DNA of 64,000 nucleotides, from the NCBI RefSeq assembly GCF_021172045.1, contig NZ_CP087164.1, forward strand, positions 310,001 through 374,000. The letters run 5' to 3'. Below the pieces are notes generated by a model that was not told the origin of the DNA, searched no databases, and saw only the letters and a program-made list of their open reading frames with translations. The position numbers and the translations under genes are program-made. Of this stretch, positions 1 to 8,058 are shown one piece after another. The DNA comes from Capillimicrobium parvum (GTDB lineage: Bacteria; Actinomycetota; Thermoleophilia; Solirubrobacterales; Solirubrobacteraceae). Each line of letters starts with the position of its first letter. Within the stretch, counting starts at the first letter, position 1.

Positions 1-48
1 GGCGCGCAGCGGCAGCACGTCCGGGCCGAGGACGGTGAGCACGTCCAT
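1..48 (-). CDS. Start of a gene cut by the window edge; possibly lipoyl synthase
   Basis: Sixteen codons are visible, starting ATG and reading MDVLTVLGPDVLPLRA before the window ends. The frame is also open upstream to a GTG at 96-94, so the true start could be there. The gene lies downstream of lipB and the 2-oxo-acid dehydrogenase genes in the same direction, and a short leader before the catalytic part would suit LipA. That identity rests on context only: no CxxxC radical-SAM motif is inside the window. No convincing ribosome binding site precedes the ATG. Confidence 0.3.
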   Translation of the reverse strand, partial: MDVLTVLGPDVLPLRA

Positions 49-199
49 GCCGCCCGGGTTGGCCCGCGAGCGCGTCTGGTGGGTGCGCTGGGTCACCCGA
101 CGCAGCGTATCGTGGCGGCTGCTCGTGGAGCCGGCGCCGGCCCGAGCGTCGACGAGGTGGGGCCGGAGCCGCTGCCGGCAGCGGTGGGCCCCCGTGCGT

Positions 200-1393
200 C
201 TACTTGGTCCTGCCGCTGCGCGAGGCCGTGACCTTGTTGCCGGCCGAGTCGGTGACCGTGACCTTCAGCCCGAAGCCCTGGGTGGCGTCCGCGCGCAGCA
301 GCTTCTTCGCGTCTGCGTTCAGCTTGCTGGTCATCGTCACGTACCCGGCGGTGGAGAGCACCTGGCCGGTCACCGCGGTCGTCTTGACCTTGCCGACGGT
401 CAGCTGGCCGGAGACCGAGCATGCCTCGTTGCACGACACGCTGAAGCGGTAGCCCTTCGACGTGAGGTTCGACGCCTTGATCGAGTTCGGCGCGTCGAGC
501 AGCACGCGCGGGTCGACGCCGTCGTCGGGTACCGCGCCGAGCGCGGCCATCGCCACGATCGGCCGGACGGCCCGCGACGTGCTCGAGGACTTGTAGGCGA
601 TCGTCGACTGCGCGGCGTTGCGGACGGTCGGCGTCGCGGCGCCCGTCGAGAGGTCGAGCGTGTAGAGGCTCGGCGTGGCGTTGCCGGTGTGCAGCGCCGC
701 GTAGGCGACGCCCGTCGCGGTCAGGTCCATCGGGGTCTGGCCGTCGGCGTTCAGGCCCAGCGGCCCGATCGTGCGCACGAGAGCGGCGGAGGTCGGCGCG
801 CTCACCAGCGCGTCGCGGCCGGTGTCGATGCCGAACAGCGACGCGATCCCGCCGCCGCCGGCCGGCGGGAGCGAGTAGGCGATGCCGCCGAAGACCGGGA
901 CGGTGCCCGCTCCGGCGTCGCCCGCGTCGTAGGCGTAGGCCGCGTCGACGCCGGCGACCTGGCCGGTCGCCACGGAGATCCGTAGGTTCTGCGCGGTGTC
1001 CGACACCGAGCGGGCCTGGAACGTGCCCGGGTCGATCGAGAACGCGAACGCGGTGCCGTTCAGCGGCGGGCTGAACGGCGTGTTGCTCACGGCCGCGGCA
1101 ACGCCGGTGATCGGGTCGACGACGTAGATGCGGTTCGTCGAGCCCAGCGCGTAGAGGCGCCCGGTGGCGGCGAGGCTGTCGAGGCCCAGGAGCTGCTCGT
1201 TGCTGATCAGCCCGGTGACCGGCACGGCGTTCTGCAGATTGCCGGGCGAGTCGGAGCGGAACAGGAAGATCTGGTTGTCGGCCGTGAGGCCGGCGAGCTG
1301 CTCGGCCGCCTGTGCGGCGGACGGCGCGACGACGGCGGCAGTGGCGACGAGGGCGAGCGCGGCGGCGTGTCGCGCGCGCGGGCGGGGGATCAC
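200..1393 (-). CDS. Secreted DUF4394-type repeat protein
   Basis: A 397-residue exported protein of unknown function. The GTG start is chosen because AAGGAG lies just upstream and a clear signal peptide follows: an Arg-rich N-terminus, a hydrophobic stretch at about residues 10-24, and an AQA-AE cleavage site near 29/30. The mature protein has the features I associate with DUF4394: QLAGLTADNQIFLF, then VTGL, LLGLDSLAATGRLYALGS and YVVDPITG, like blades of a small beta-propeller. The C-terminal ~100 residues form a separate beta-rich region with two Cys (SCNEACS) and a basic end. It sits 92 bases downstream of lipB in the same direction, without obvious functional linkage. The family assignment is from memory of the motif pattern. 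Confidence 0.75.
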   Translation of the reverse strand: MIPRPRARHAAALALVATAAVVAPSAAQAAEQLAGLTADNQIFLFRSDSPGNLQNAVPVTGLISNEQLLGLDSLAATGRLYALGSTNRIYVVDPITGVAAAVSNTPFSPPLNGTAFAFSIDPGTFQARSVSDTAQNLRISVATGQVAGVDAAYAYDAGDAGAGTVPVFGGIAYSLPPAGGGGIASLFGIDTGRDALVSAPTSAALVRTIGPLGLNADGQTPMDLTATGVAYAALHTGNATPSLYTLDLSTGAATPTVRNAAQSTIAYKSSSTSRAVRPIVAMAALGAVPDDGVDPRVLLDAPNSIKASNLTSKGYRFSVSCNEACSVSGQLTVGKVKTTAVTGQVLSTAGYVTMTSKLNADAKKLLRADATQGFGLKVTVTDSAGNKVTASRSGRTK

Positions 1394-1485
1394 GGGCGGC
1401 TCCTTGGCGGACGCATTCGGCGGGCATTGTTCCTCACCGATGCACCGTCTGTTGCAGGATCGCTGGCGCGCCGGTGCGCCGGCGC

Positions 1486-2181
1486 TCAGACGGCGGGCGC
1501 CAGCAGCGGTGCCAGCGCCCGCTCGCGCGACACGATCCGCTGGCGCATGCCGCACTCCTGGGCGAAGCGCCACGCCAGCCGCTTGCGCAGGCAGGGCAGC
1601 CGCGCCCCGGTCGCGCCGGTCTGCTCGGCGACCGACGTCGTGCGCACGCCGGGCAGGCCGCACGGCACGATCCACGACCACGGCTCGAGGTCGTTGTCGA
1701 CGTTGATCGCGAGCCCGTGCGTGGTGATCCCGCGCGAGACGTGCACGCCGATCGAGGCGATCTTCGCCTCGCCGACCCACACCCCCGTCCACGCGGGCCC
1801 CTCCGCGCTGCGTCCTCGCGCCGGCACGCCCTCGTCGGCGAGGGCGGCGACGATCGCGCGCTCCATGCGGGCGACGTGCTCGCGCGCGCTCTCGACGCGC
1901 ATGATCGGGTACGCGACGAGCTGGCCGGGCGCGTGGTGGGTCACCTTGCCGCCGCGGTCGACGTCGACGATGTCGATGCCCCGCTCGCGGTACCAGGCCT
2001 CCGGCAGGGTGAGCTCGCCGGGCGGGGTGCGCCGCCCGCGGGTGTAGCAGAGCGGGTGCTCGAGCATGAGCACGGTGTCGGCGATCGCGTCCGCGGCGCG
2101 AGCGTCGGCGAACCGGTGCTGCAGCTCGAGCGCCTCGCGGTATTCGACGAGACCGAGGTTGACGACGTGCAGGTCGGCCAT
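1486..2181 (-). CDS. lipB: Octanoyltransferase LipB
   Basis: Transfers octanoate from octanoyl-ACP to lipoyl domains, the first step of de novo lipoate assembly, in the cytoplasm. The 231-residue length is normal. Family residues are visible: RGGKVTHHAPGQ at 76-87 (substrate pocket and the RGG..T.H.PGQ signature), the catalytic Lys at 140 in GEAKIASIGVHV, and the acyl-accepting Cys at 174 in PCGLPGV. It starts 16 bases after the E2 gene and so lies in the same operon as the protein it modifies, which carries the lipoyl lysine. The C-terminal tail after residue 205 is basic and not family-specific. Confidence 0.95.
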   Translation of the reverse strand: MADLHVVNLGLVEYREALELQHRFADARAADAIADTVLMLEHPLCYTRGRRTPPGELTLPEAWYRERGIDIVDVDRGGKVTHHAPGQLVAYPIMRVESAREHVARMERAIVAALADEGVPARGRSAEGPAWTGVWVGEAKIASIGVHVSRGITTHGLAINVDNDLEPWSWIVPCGLPGVRTTSVAEQTGATGARLPCLRKRLAWRFAQECGMRQRIVSRERALAPLLAPAV

Positions 2182-2197
2182 GGGCTCGTCCTCGAGA

Positions 2198-3460
2198 CTA
2201 CCCCTCGCGCAGCGCCTCCAGCCGCCGCTTGACCGTGGCCAGGAACTGCGCGGCGACCACGCCGTCGAGCGCCCGGTGGTCCCACGACAGGCCGAGGATG
2301 CAGATCGGGCGCACGGCGATGGCGGGGGTGGGTGGGACGTCGATCACCACCGGTCGCTTCACGACGGCCTCGACGTCGAGGATCCCGACCTGTGGCTGGT
2401 TGATCACCGGCGTGGCCATGATCGAGCCGAACTGGCCCGGGTTCGTGATCGTGAACGTGCCGCCGCGGACCTCGTCGGGGTCGAGCCGCCGCGCCCGCGC
2501 GCGTCGCGCGACCTCGCGGATCGCGCGGCCGAGCCCCTCGGCGCTGAGGTCCTGCGCGTCGCGGATGACGGGCACGATGAGCCCGTCGTCGCCGAGCGAC
2601 ACCGCGATGCCGAGGTGGACGGCGTCGTCGTGGCGGCGGTAGTCCTCGCCGTCGAGCGTGGCGTTCAGCGCCGGGTGCTCGCGCAGCGCGTCGACCGTGG
2701 CGCGGGCGACGACCGGCAGGGCCGTGAGGCCGAGCCGGGCGCGCTCGGCCTCGACGCCGGAGAAGTCCACCTCGATCCACGTGGTGCACGTCGCCGCGGT
2801 GTCCAGCGAGCGCTTCATGTGCTCGCCGATCGTGCGGCGCATGCGCGACAGGGTGCCGCTCGGCTCCGCGGCGGCCGCGCGAGCGGGCTCGCCCGCCGGC
2901 TCGGGGTCGGGCCGGTAGGGCGACTCGATGTGCAGCGGCGGCTCGGGCGCCGCGGCCGGCGGGGGAGCGCCCTCGACCGCCGAAACCGGCGGGGCAGCGC
3001 CCTCGATCGCCGCGAGGACGTCCTGCTTGCGCACGCGCCCGCCACGGCCGGTGCCCGCGATGCCTGCGAGGTCGATGCCGTGCTCGGCGGCGATGCGCTG
3101 GACGACGGGCGAATAGCGTCGCGCGCCGTTGGTCGCCGGCGCCGGCGCCGGCTCGGGGCGGGCGGCGGGCGGCGGCTCCCGGGTCTCGCTCGCGTGCGCC
3201 TCGCCGGGCCGCGCATCGGTCTCGATCCGCGCGAGCACCGTGCCGACGTCCACGGTCTCGCCCTCCTGCACCAGGATCTCGGCGAGCCGGCCGCTGGCCG
3301 GGGCGGGGACCTCGGTGTCGATCTTGTCGGTCGACACCTCGAGCACCGTCTCGTCGGCCTCGACCCAGTCGCCCGGCTGCTTGGACCAGCCGATGACGGT
3401 CCCCTCGGCGACCGATACGCCCATCTGGGGCATGGTGACGTCAGTAATCGAGGAGCTCAC
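2198..3460 (-). CDS. Dihydrolipoamide acyltransferase, E2 of a 2-oxo-acid dehydrogenase
   Basis: Core E2 subunit of a pyruvate or branched-chain 2-oxo-acid dehydrogenase complex. It has one lipoyl domain (residues about 8-80) with the lipoylated Lys46 in STDKIDTE, a linker rich in Pro, Ala and Glu, a peripheral-subunit binding domain (116-153, YSPVVQRIAAEHGIDLAGIAGTG), a second linker, and the catalytic domain (about 203-420) with the active-site HRALDG at 395-400. The GTG start overlaps the end of the E1 beta gene by 20 bases and has GGGAGG eight bases upstream. An internal ATG (3433) would begin at MPQMG but lacks a good ribosome binding site. Sequence alone does not settle the substrate. 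Confidence 0.93.
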   Translation of the reverse strand: MSSSITDVTMPQMGVSVAEGTVIGWSKQPGDWVEADETVLEVSTDKIDTEVPAPASGRLAEILVQEGETVDVGTVLARIETDARPGEAHASETREPPPAARPEPAPAPATNGARRYSPVVQRIAAEHGIDLAGIAGTGRGGRVRKQDVLAAIEGAAPPVSAVEGAPPPAAAPEPPLHIESPYRPDPEPAGEPARAAAAEPSGTLSRMRRTIGEHMKRSLDTAATCTTWIEVDFSGVEAERARLGLTALPVVARATVDALREHPALNATLDGEDYRRHDDAVHLGIAVSLGDDGLIVPVIRDAQDLSAEGLGRAIREVARRARARRLDPDEVRGGTFTITNPGQFGSIMATPVINQPQVGILDVEAVVKRPVVIDVPPTPAIAVRPICILGLSWDHRALDGVVAAQFLATVKRRLEALREG

Positions 3461-4424
3461 GGCAGGCCTCCCGGACCCGGTCGACGGACGGCAGCAGCGC
3501 CTGCTCGAGCGGCGGCGAGAACGCGATGGGCACGTCGGGCGTCGAGACCCGGACGACCGGCCCGTCGAGGTCCTCGAAGCCCTTCTCGGCGATCAGCGCC
3601 GCGACCTGGGCGCCGGCGGCGCACGTCGCGTTGGCCTCGTCGAGGATCACGACCTTCGAGCAGCGGTGCACGCTCTCGAGGATCGCCGCCTCGTCGAGCG
3701 GGACCAGCGTCCGCAGGTCGAGCACGCGGACGCTCGCCCCGTCGAGGTCGTCGGTCGCCTCGAGCGCGGTGTGCACCATCGCGCCGTAGGCGATGACGCA
3801 CAGGTCGTCGCCCTCGCGCGCGACCCGGGCCGTCATCGGCGTCTCGTAAACGCCCGCGGGGACGTCGCCCTTCACGCGCCGGTACAGGTGCTTGTGCTCG
3901 CAGAAGAGGACCGGGTTGGGGTCGCGGATCGCGGCGATCAGCAGGCCCTTGGCGTCCTCGGCGGTCGACGGCGCGACCATCTTCAGCCCGGGCGCGTGCA
4001 TGAACCACGCCTCAGGGTTCTGGGAGTGGTACGGACCGCCCGAGAACCCGCCGCCCGTGGGCAGGCGCACCGTGATCGGCACGGCGAGCCCCATCCGATA
4101 GTGCATCTTGCCGGCGACGTTGACGAGCTGGTCGAAGCCGCACGAGACGAAGTCCGAGAACTGCATCTCGCACACCGGCCGCAGGCCGACGACGGCGGCC
4201 CCGACGGCGGTGCCGATGATCCCCGACTCGGCCAGCGGCGTATCCATGACGCGCGACGCGCCGAACTCGTCGATGAAGCCGTCGGTGACCTTGAACGCGC
4301 CGCCGAAGACGCCGATGTCCTCGCCCATCAGCAGGACGCGCTCGTCGGCGCGCATCTCCTCGCGCAGCGCGTCGGAGATCGCCTGCAGGTACGTCATGGT
4401 GCGGGGGGCCGCGGAGACGGTCAT
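3441..4424 (-). CDS. 2-oxo-acid dehydrogenase E1 component, beta subunit
   Basis: Beta half of the thiamine-diphosphate-dependent E1 decarboxylase (327 residues). It shows the transketolase pyrimidine-domain features GEDIGVFGGAF, MDTPLAESGIIGTAVGAA and EMQFSDF, and the C-terminal domain DLRTLVPLDEAAILESV. The stretch PYHSQNPEAWFMHAPGLKMVAPS is closer to branched-chain-type beta subunits, which carry HSQSPEA, than to pyruvate-type ones. The start ATG overlaps the E1 alpha stop as ATGA, so translation is coupled. A branched-chain or acetoin-type substrate is plausible; this is inference from the family pattern. Confidence 0.92.
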   Translation of the reverse strand: MTVSAAPRTMTYLQAISDALREEMRADERVLLMGEDIGVFGGAFKVTDGFIDEFGASRVMDTPLAESGIIGTAVGAAVVGLRPVCEMQFSDFVSCGFDQLVNVAGKMHYRMGLAVPITVRLPTGGGFSGGPYHSQNPEAWFMHAPGLKMVAPSTAEDAKGLLIAAIRDPNPVLFCEHKHLYRRVKGDVPAGVYETPMTARVAREGDDLCVIAYGAMVHTALEATDDLDGASVRVLDLRTLVPLDEAAILESVHRCSKVVILDEANATCAAGAQVAALIAEKGFEDLDGPVVRVSTPDVPIAFSPPLEQALLPSVDRVREACRELLDY

Positions 4425-5461
4425 CGCGCGAACCCCGACCAGGGCGCGTGGCCGTCGCCGAGCGGCTCGGCCTCGGCGGCGAACACGCCGTCGGCCGCGG
4501 TCGCCGGGTCGGGCATCGGCATGGCCAGCGCCTCCTGCACGCCGGCCTCGATCTCGCCCTCCACCTCCGCGCGCAGGGCCGCGGTGTCGACGCCGAGTTC
4601 GCGCACCCGCGTCTCCTGGCGGTCGATGGGGTCGCGCTCCCGCCACAGCGCGACGAGGTCCTTCGGCACGTACTTCATGTCGTCGTGGGCGGCGTGGCCG
4701 TGCATGCGCATCGTCACCGCCTCGATGAGCGTCGGGCCGGCGCCGGCGATCGCGCGCTCGCGGGCGCGGCGCACCGCGTCGAACATCGCCTCGGCGTCGT
4801 TGCCGTCGACCGACTCGCCCGGGAAGCCGTAGGTCTCGGCGCGCCGGACCGGGTTGACGGCGAACTGCTGGTCGACCGGGGTGGAGTAGGCGAACTGGTT
4901 GTTCTCGAGGACGAAGACGACCGGCAGGCGCTGCACGCCGGCCCAGTTCATCGCCTCGTGGAAGTCGCCGCGCGACGTCGAGCCGTCACCGAACCACGTG
5001 ATGGCGCAGCGCGCCTCGCCGCGCAGCTTGAACGCCATCGCCATGCCCGTCGCGACGAGCATCATGTCGGGGAGCATCGAGACCATCCCGACGCAGCCGA
5101 GGGCGCGGTCGCCGAAGTGGATGTTGCCGTCGCGACCGCCCGTGACGCCGCCCGCGCGCCCCATGTACTGGCCGAGGATCCGCGCCGGGGTGACCCCGCG
5201 CACGATGTGCGCGCCGAGGTCGCGATGCAGGATGCAGAGCCGGTCCTCGGCGGCCATGGCGAACGCGGCGCCCACGGAGACCGCCTCCTGGCCGAAGCCG
5301 TCGTAGAACGAGCCGGGCACCTTGCCCTGGCGGTAGAGCGTCATCGCCCGCGCCTCGATGCCGCGCATGAGCAGCATGTAGCGCAGGAGGGCCGTCCGGT
5401 CCGTGGTGGTGAGGTGGTCGCTGGCGGCAGCCTCCGCCGTGCGAGCCGTCTCGGTCGCCAT
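4421..5461 (-). CDS. 2-oxo-acid dehydrogenase E1 component, alpha subunit
   Basis: Alpha half of E1 (346 residues), which binds thiamine diphosphate. The ThDP motif starts at GDG (158-160) and ends at NN (187-188). YRQGKVPGSFYDGFGQEA, HRDLGAHI and MRMHGHAAHDD are typical of alpha subunits. The ATG is preceded by GGGAGAGACACAGGAG. This is the first gene of the operon E1 alpha-E1 beta-E2-lipB; the 225 bases before it separate it from a divergent membrane-protein gene and should hold the promoter. Thiamine synthesis genes with a TPP riboswitch lie 5 kb away, which fits supply of the cofactor. Confidence 0.93.
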   Translation of the reverse strand: MATETARTAEAAASDHLTTTDRTALLRYMLLMRGIEARAMTLYRQGKVPGSFYDGFGQEAVSVGAAFAMAAEDRLCILHRDLGAHIVRGVTPARILGQYMGRAGGVTGGRDGNIHFGDRALGCVGMVSMLPDMMLVATGMAMAFKLRGEARCAITWFGDGSTSRGDFHEAMNWAGVQRLPVVFVLENNQFAYSTPVDQQFAVNPVRRAETYGFPGESVDGNDAEAMFDAVRRARERAIAGAGPTLIEAVTMRMHGHAAHDDMKYVPKDLVALWRERDPIDRQETRVRELGVDTAALRAEVEGEIEAGVQEALAMPMPDPATAADGVFAAEAEPLGDGHAPWSGFAR

Positions 5462-5686
5462 CTCCTGTGTCTCTCCCTGGTTGACGCCGGATTCCGGGAT
5501 CGCCGATCCGGCGCACGTCTCGTGCCGCGGGCGGGATCGCCGCCGTTGGCACCGGGTCCGGGCCAGAGAATACCGGCTCGCGCGGATCCGGCCCGCCCGC
5601 GCGAGGCGCGGATCCGGCCCCGCAGGCCGTGCGCGCGGGCACGCCACGAGGGCGGCGGGACCATCGCCGGGGCGTACGCTGCGGGG

Positions 5687-6280
5687 ATGGAGCGGGTGTG
5701 GCCGTCGCGGCTTCGCTGGCGGCTGCGCGGCGCCTGGCAGTGGCCCACGTTCGTCACGCTGACCGCGGTCGACGCGGTGATCGTGCACCAGCTGCCCCCG
5801 GCCGGCGACCGGACCGCCGGGTGGATCCCGGCTCTGCTGCTCGCCGCGTTCTTCAACCTCATCGCGGTGGCGGCGATCGCTCCGCTCCTGGGCGCGCTGC
5901 TGCGCCGGCGGCGGGCCGACCTGCCGCGGATCGTCGCGCGCGACCGCGGCGGGACCGCCGCGCTGCTCGCGGTCAGCGCCGCGTTCCTCGGCATCGGCCT
6001 CGCGCACCGGCCGGAGCGCGAGGCCGGCGAGCAGGAGCTCATGGCCGTCTCGACCGCCGTGCGCCGCTACGTCGCCCATCAGGCCGACCCGCGCTACCGC
6101 ATCCACATCGAGCAGGCCACGCTGGTGCGACTCGGCGACGTCTACCGCAGCTGCGTCCCCGGCGGCGCCGGGGGGCGGGCGCTGTGCCTGTTCGTCGACG
6201 TCAGCCAGTCGCCGCCGGGCATCCGGGTCGATCCGAACCCGGCCCCGAACTCGACGTTCGTGCACGGGCTCGTCCAATGA
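5687..6280 (+). CDS. Membrane protein of unknown function
   Basis: I do not recognise this 197-residue protein. It has likely membrane segments at about 19-36, 47-72 and 88-106, with a basic loop (LRRRRADLPR) between the second and third. A soluble C-terminal domain (107-197) contains two Cys, in YRSCVPGG and RALCLFVDV, that could form a disulfide outside the membrane. The ATG has GGGG upstream. The gene stands alone between two minus-strand operons and ends at a hairpin terminator. Confidence 0.8.
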   Translation: MERVWPSRLRWRLRGAWQWPTFVTLTAVDAVIVHQLPPAGDRTAGWIPALLLAAFFNLIAVAAIAPLLGALLRRRRADLPRIVARDRGGTAALLAVSAAFLGIGLAHRPEREAGEQELMAVSTAVRRYVAHQADPRYRIHIEQATLVRLGDVYRSCVPGGAGGRALCLFVDVSQSPPGIRVDPNPAPNSTFVHGLVQ

Positions 6281-6320
6281 CGCGAGATCGGGGAGCCCGA
6301 CGGGACGGGTGGGCATCCAT

Positions 6321-6335
6321 GCCCGCTCAGCGGGC
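6321..6335. terminator. Hairpin between converging genes
   Basis: A perfect GCCCGC-TCA-GCGGGC hairpin lies in the 70 bases between two converging genes, the membrane-protein gene and the methyltransferase gene. It could serve as a bidirectional terminator. There is no T-tract, so intrinsic termination is not certain. Confidence 0.45.
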
Positions 6336-6350
6336 TCGAACGCCCACACG

Positions 6351-7181
6351 TCAGCGCGGTGCCCGGCGCCCGTAGACCGAGACGGCCACCGACGCCGTGA
6401 CCTCCGCCGGCTCCGCCAGCCCGGCGATCCGCCGCGCCCGGTCGTCCCGGTCTGCGTGGAACGCGCTGGGCCCCATGCCCGCCAGGGCAGCGACCGCGTC
6501 GCGGTCGAGCGTCATCGCCCACTCGTGCTCCTCGCGGTGGTCGAGCGTCAGCGGGCCTTCGAGCTGCGCCGCCAGCCGCTGCTGCTTGTGCGCGTCGACG
6601 CCGAGCAGGCCGAGCGGCTCGACGAGCTCGCGCAGGTGCCGCGGCGTGGGGGTCGAGACCACGAGCGCCCCGCCGGGGACGAGCACGCGCGCCGCCTCCG
6701 CCGCGTTGCGCGGGGCGAACACGCCGAGCACCGCGGCCGCGCATCCGTCGCCCAGCGGCAGCGCCCGCCACGCGTCCGCGCCGACGGCCGCGATCCGGGG
6801 GTGCGCCCGGGCCGCGCGGCGCAGCGCCGGCTTGGAGATGTCGAGCGCGAGGCCGAGGCGCCCGGGCAGGCGGTCCAGCGCGCCGGCGAGATACCAGCCG
6901 GTCCCCGCCCCGATGTCGACGACCAGGCCGTCGCCGGCCCGGTCGGCGACGCGCGCGACCGTCTCGGCGACCGCGTCGCGCAGGGGATCGAACGCCCCGC
7001 CGGCCAGGAACACCGCCCGTGCCGCCACCATGGGCGCGGTATCGCCGGGCGCCGCGGGCGCCGCCCCGGCCAGCAGGCTCAGGTACCCCTGGCGCGCGAC
7101 GTCGAACGCGTGCCCGCGCTCACAGCGCACGACCGCGCCAGCCCGCGACAGCGCGCCGCCGCAGTGCGGACACCGCAGCAC
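6351..7181 (-). CDS. RlmA-like 23S rRNA (guanine-N1) methyltransferase
   Basis: SAM-dependent methyltransferase of the RlmA/TlrB group (methylates a guanine in 23S rRNA). The N-terminal zinc site is CPHC (residues 4-7) with CERGH (20-24). It is followed by HAFDVARQGYLSLL, matching the E. coli layout HQFDMAKEGYVNLL, and then by the SAM motif VVDIGAGTGWYLAG. I chose the GTG at 7181, which has GAGG eight bases upstream and gives 276 residues, close to E. coli RlmA. An upstream ATG (7247) would overlap the preceding gene by 31 bases. RlmA (G745) and TlrB (G748, linked to macrolide resistance) cannot be told apart here. Confidence 0.85.
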   Translation of the reverse strand: MLRCPHCGGALSRAGAVVRCERGHAFDVARQGYLSLLAGAAPAAPGDTAPMVAARAVFLAGGAFDPLRDAVAETVARVADRAGDGLVVDIGAGTGWYLAGALDRLPGRLGLALDISKPALRRAARAHPRIAAVGADAWRALPLGDGCAAAVLGVFAPRNAAEAARVLVPGGALVVSTPTPRHLRELVEPLGLLGVDAHKQQRLAAQLEGPLTLDHREEHEWAMTLDRDAVAALAGMGPSAFHADRDDRARRIAGLAEPAEVTASVAVSVYGRRAPR

Positions 7182-7216
7182 GGGGAGCGCCTCGGTGAGC
7201 GGGTCGCGGCGGCCCG

Positions 7217-7465
7217 TCAGCTCTCCTCGGGCGCGATCGCCGACCACTTCGCGAGGAAGTCCTCGACCTCCAGCTGGGCGAGGTCGGCGTGCAGCATGCG
7301 GGCCATGCGGGTCGCCTCGCGCGCCTCGCGGTCCCAGAACAGGACCGTCTCGACGGTCTCGATGTCGACGATCTCCAGCCGGTCGATGCGGCCGGGCCCG
7401 GCGAGCCAGGCCGGCATCCGGCTGCCCCGCCCGTGCAGGAGCCGCAGCCGGCGGTTCGCCCTCAC
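7217..7465 (-). CDS. Small conserved-looking protein of unknown function
   Basis: Encodes 82 residues with a basic start (MRANRRLRLLHGRG) and an acidic helical end (ARMLHADLAQLEVEDFLAKWSAIAPEES). The GTG start overlaps the stop of the DsbA-like gene as GTGA, and the frame has the same codon bias as its neighbours, which supports a real gene. The middle, RIDRLEIVDIETVETVLFWDREAREA, reads like a compact alpha/beta fold. I do not recognise a family. Its place between a thiol-enzyme gene and an rRNA methyltransferase gives no clear functional hint. Confidence 0.7.
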   Translation of the reverse strand: MRANRRLRLLHGRGSRMPAWLAGPGRIDRLEIVDIETVETVLFWDREAREATRMARMLHADLAQLEVEDFLAKWSAIAPEES

Positions 7466-8058
7466 CGCGCCACCTGAAGCGCCGCGGCGGCGCGCTCGGG
7501 CGCGTCTTCGCCGGTGAACGACTCGCCGCCGGCGAGCACGATCGCGGGCACGGTGGTCACGCCGTCGCTCGCCCGGGCGAGCGCGGTGCGCGTGGAGCGC
7601 AGCTCCGCGCCCTTGAGCACCGCGCGCGGGTGCAGCTCGCACGCCGCCGCGGCGATGAGGACCGACTGCTCGTCGCCCAGGGACCGTCCGCCGCACCACG
7701 CCTGGCGAAACGCCGCCAGGGCGAACGCGACCGTCCGCCCGGTGACCTTCGCGTAGGTCGCGGCCCGCATCGCGAACGCCGAGTCGAACGGGACCTCCGG
7801 CGGCCAGCGCACCGGCTGCAGGCCGAGCTCGGCCGCCCGCCACTCGATGCCCTCGCGCCAGATGTCCTGCTCGGCGGCGCAGCGGAAGCCGTCACCCTCG
7901 GTCGGTCCGCTTGCGACGTGCACCGGCACCCACTCGGTGGCCACCGGCATCACCTGCAGGATCCGCTCGGCGACCAGCCAGCAGGACGGTGACGCGAGGT
8001 CGAAGAGAAAGCGCGGGTGCGCCGGCTCAGCCGTGGACGAGCCAACCGTCAGCGGCAC
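7462..8058 (-). CDS. DsbA-family thioredoxin-fold protein (FrnE / HCCA-isomerase-like)
   Basis: A 198-residue DSBA-like thioredoxin-fold protein. The N-terminal strand FLFDLASPSCWLVAERI carries SPSC where classical DsbA has CxxC, closer to the 2-hydroxychromene-2-carboxylate-isomerase branch. The helical insert (FRQAWCGGRSLGDEQSVLIAAA) and the C-terminal cis-Pro strand (GVTTVPAIVLAGGESFTGEDAPERAAAAL) are typical. No signal peptide is present, so it is cytoplasmic. The GTG start overlaps the lpdA gene by 32 bases. A redox or glutathione-like isomerase role is possible; the substrate is unknown. Confidence 0.8.
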   Translation of the reverse strand: MPLTVGSSTAEPAHPRFLFDLASPSCWLVAERILQVMPVATEWVPVHVASGPTEGDGFRCAAEQDIWREGIEWRAAELGLQPVRWPPEVPFDSAFAMRAATYAKVTGRTVAFALAAFRQAWCGGRSLGDEQSVLIAAAACELHPRAVLKGAELRSTRTALARASDGVTTVPAIVLAGGESFTGEDAPERAAAALQVAR

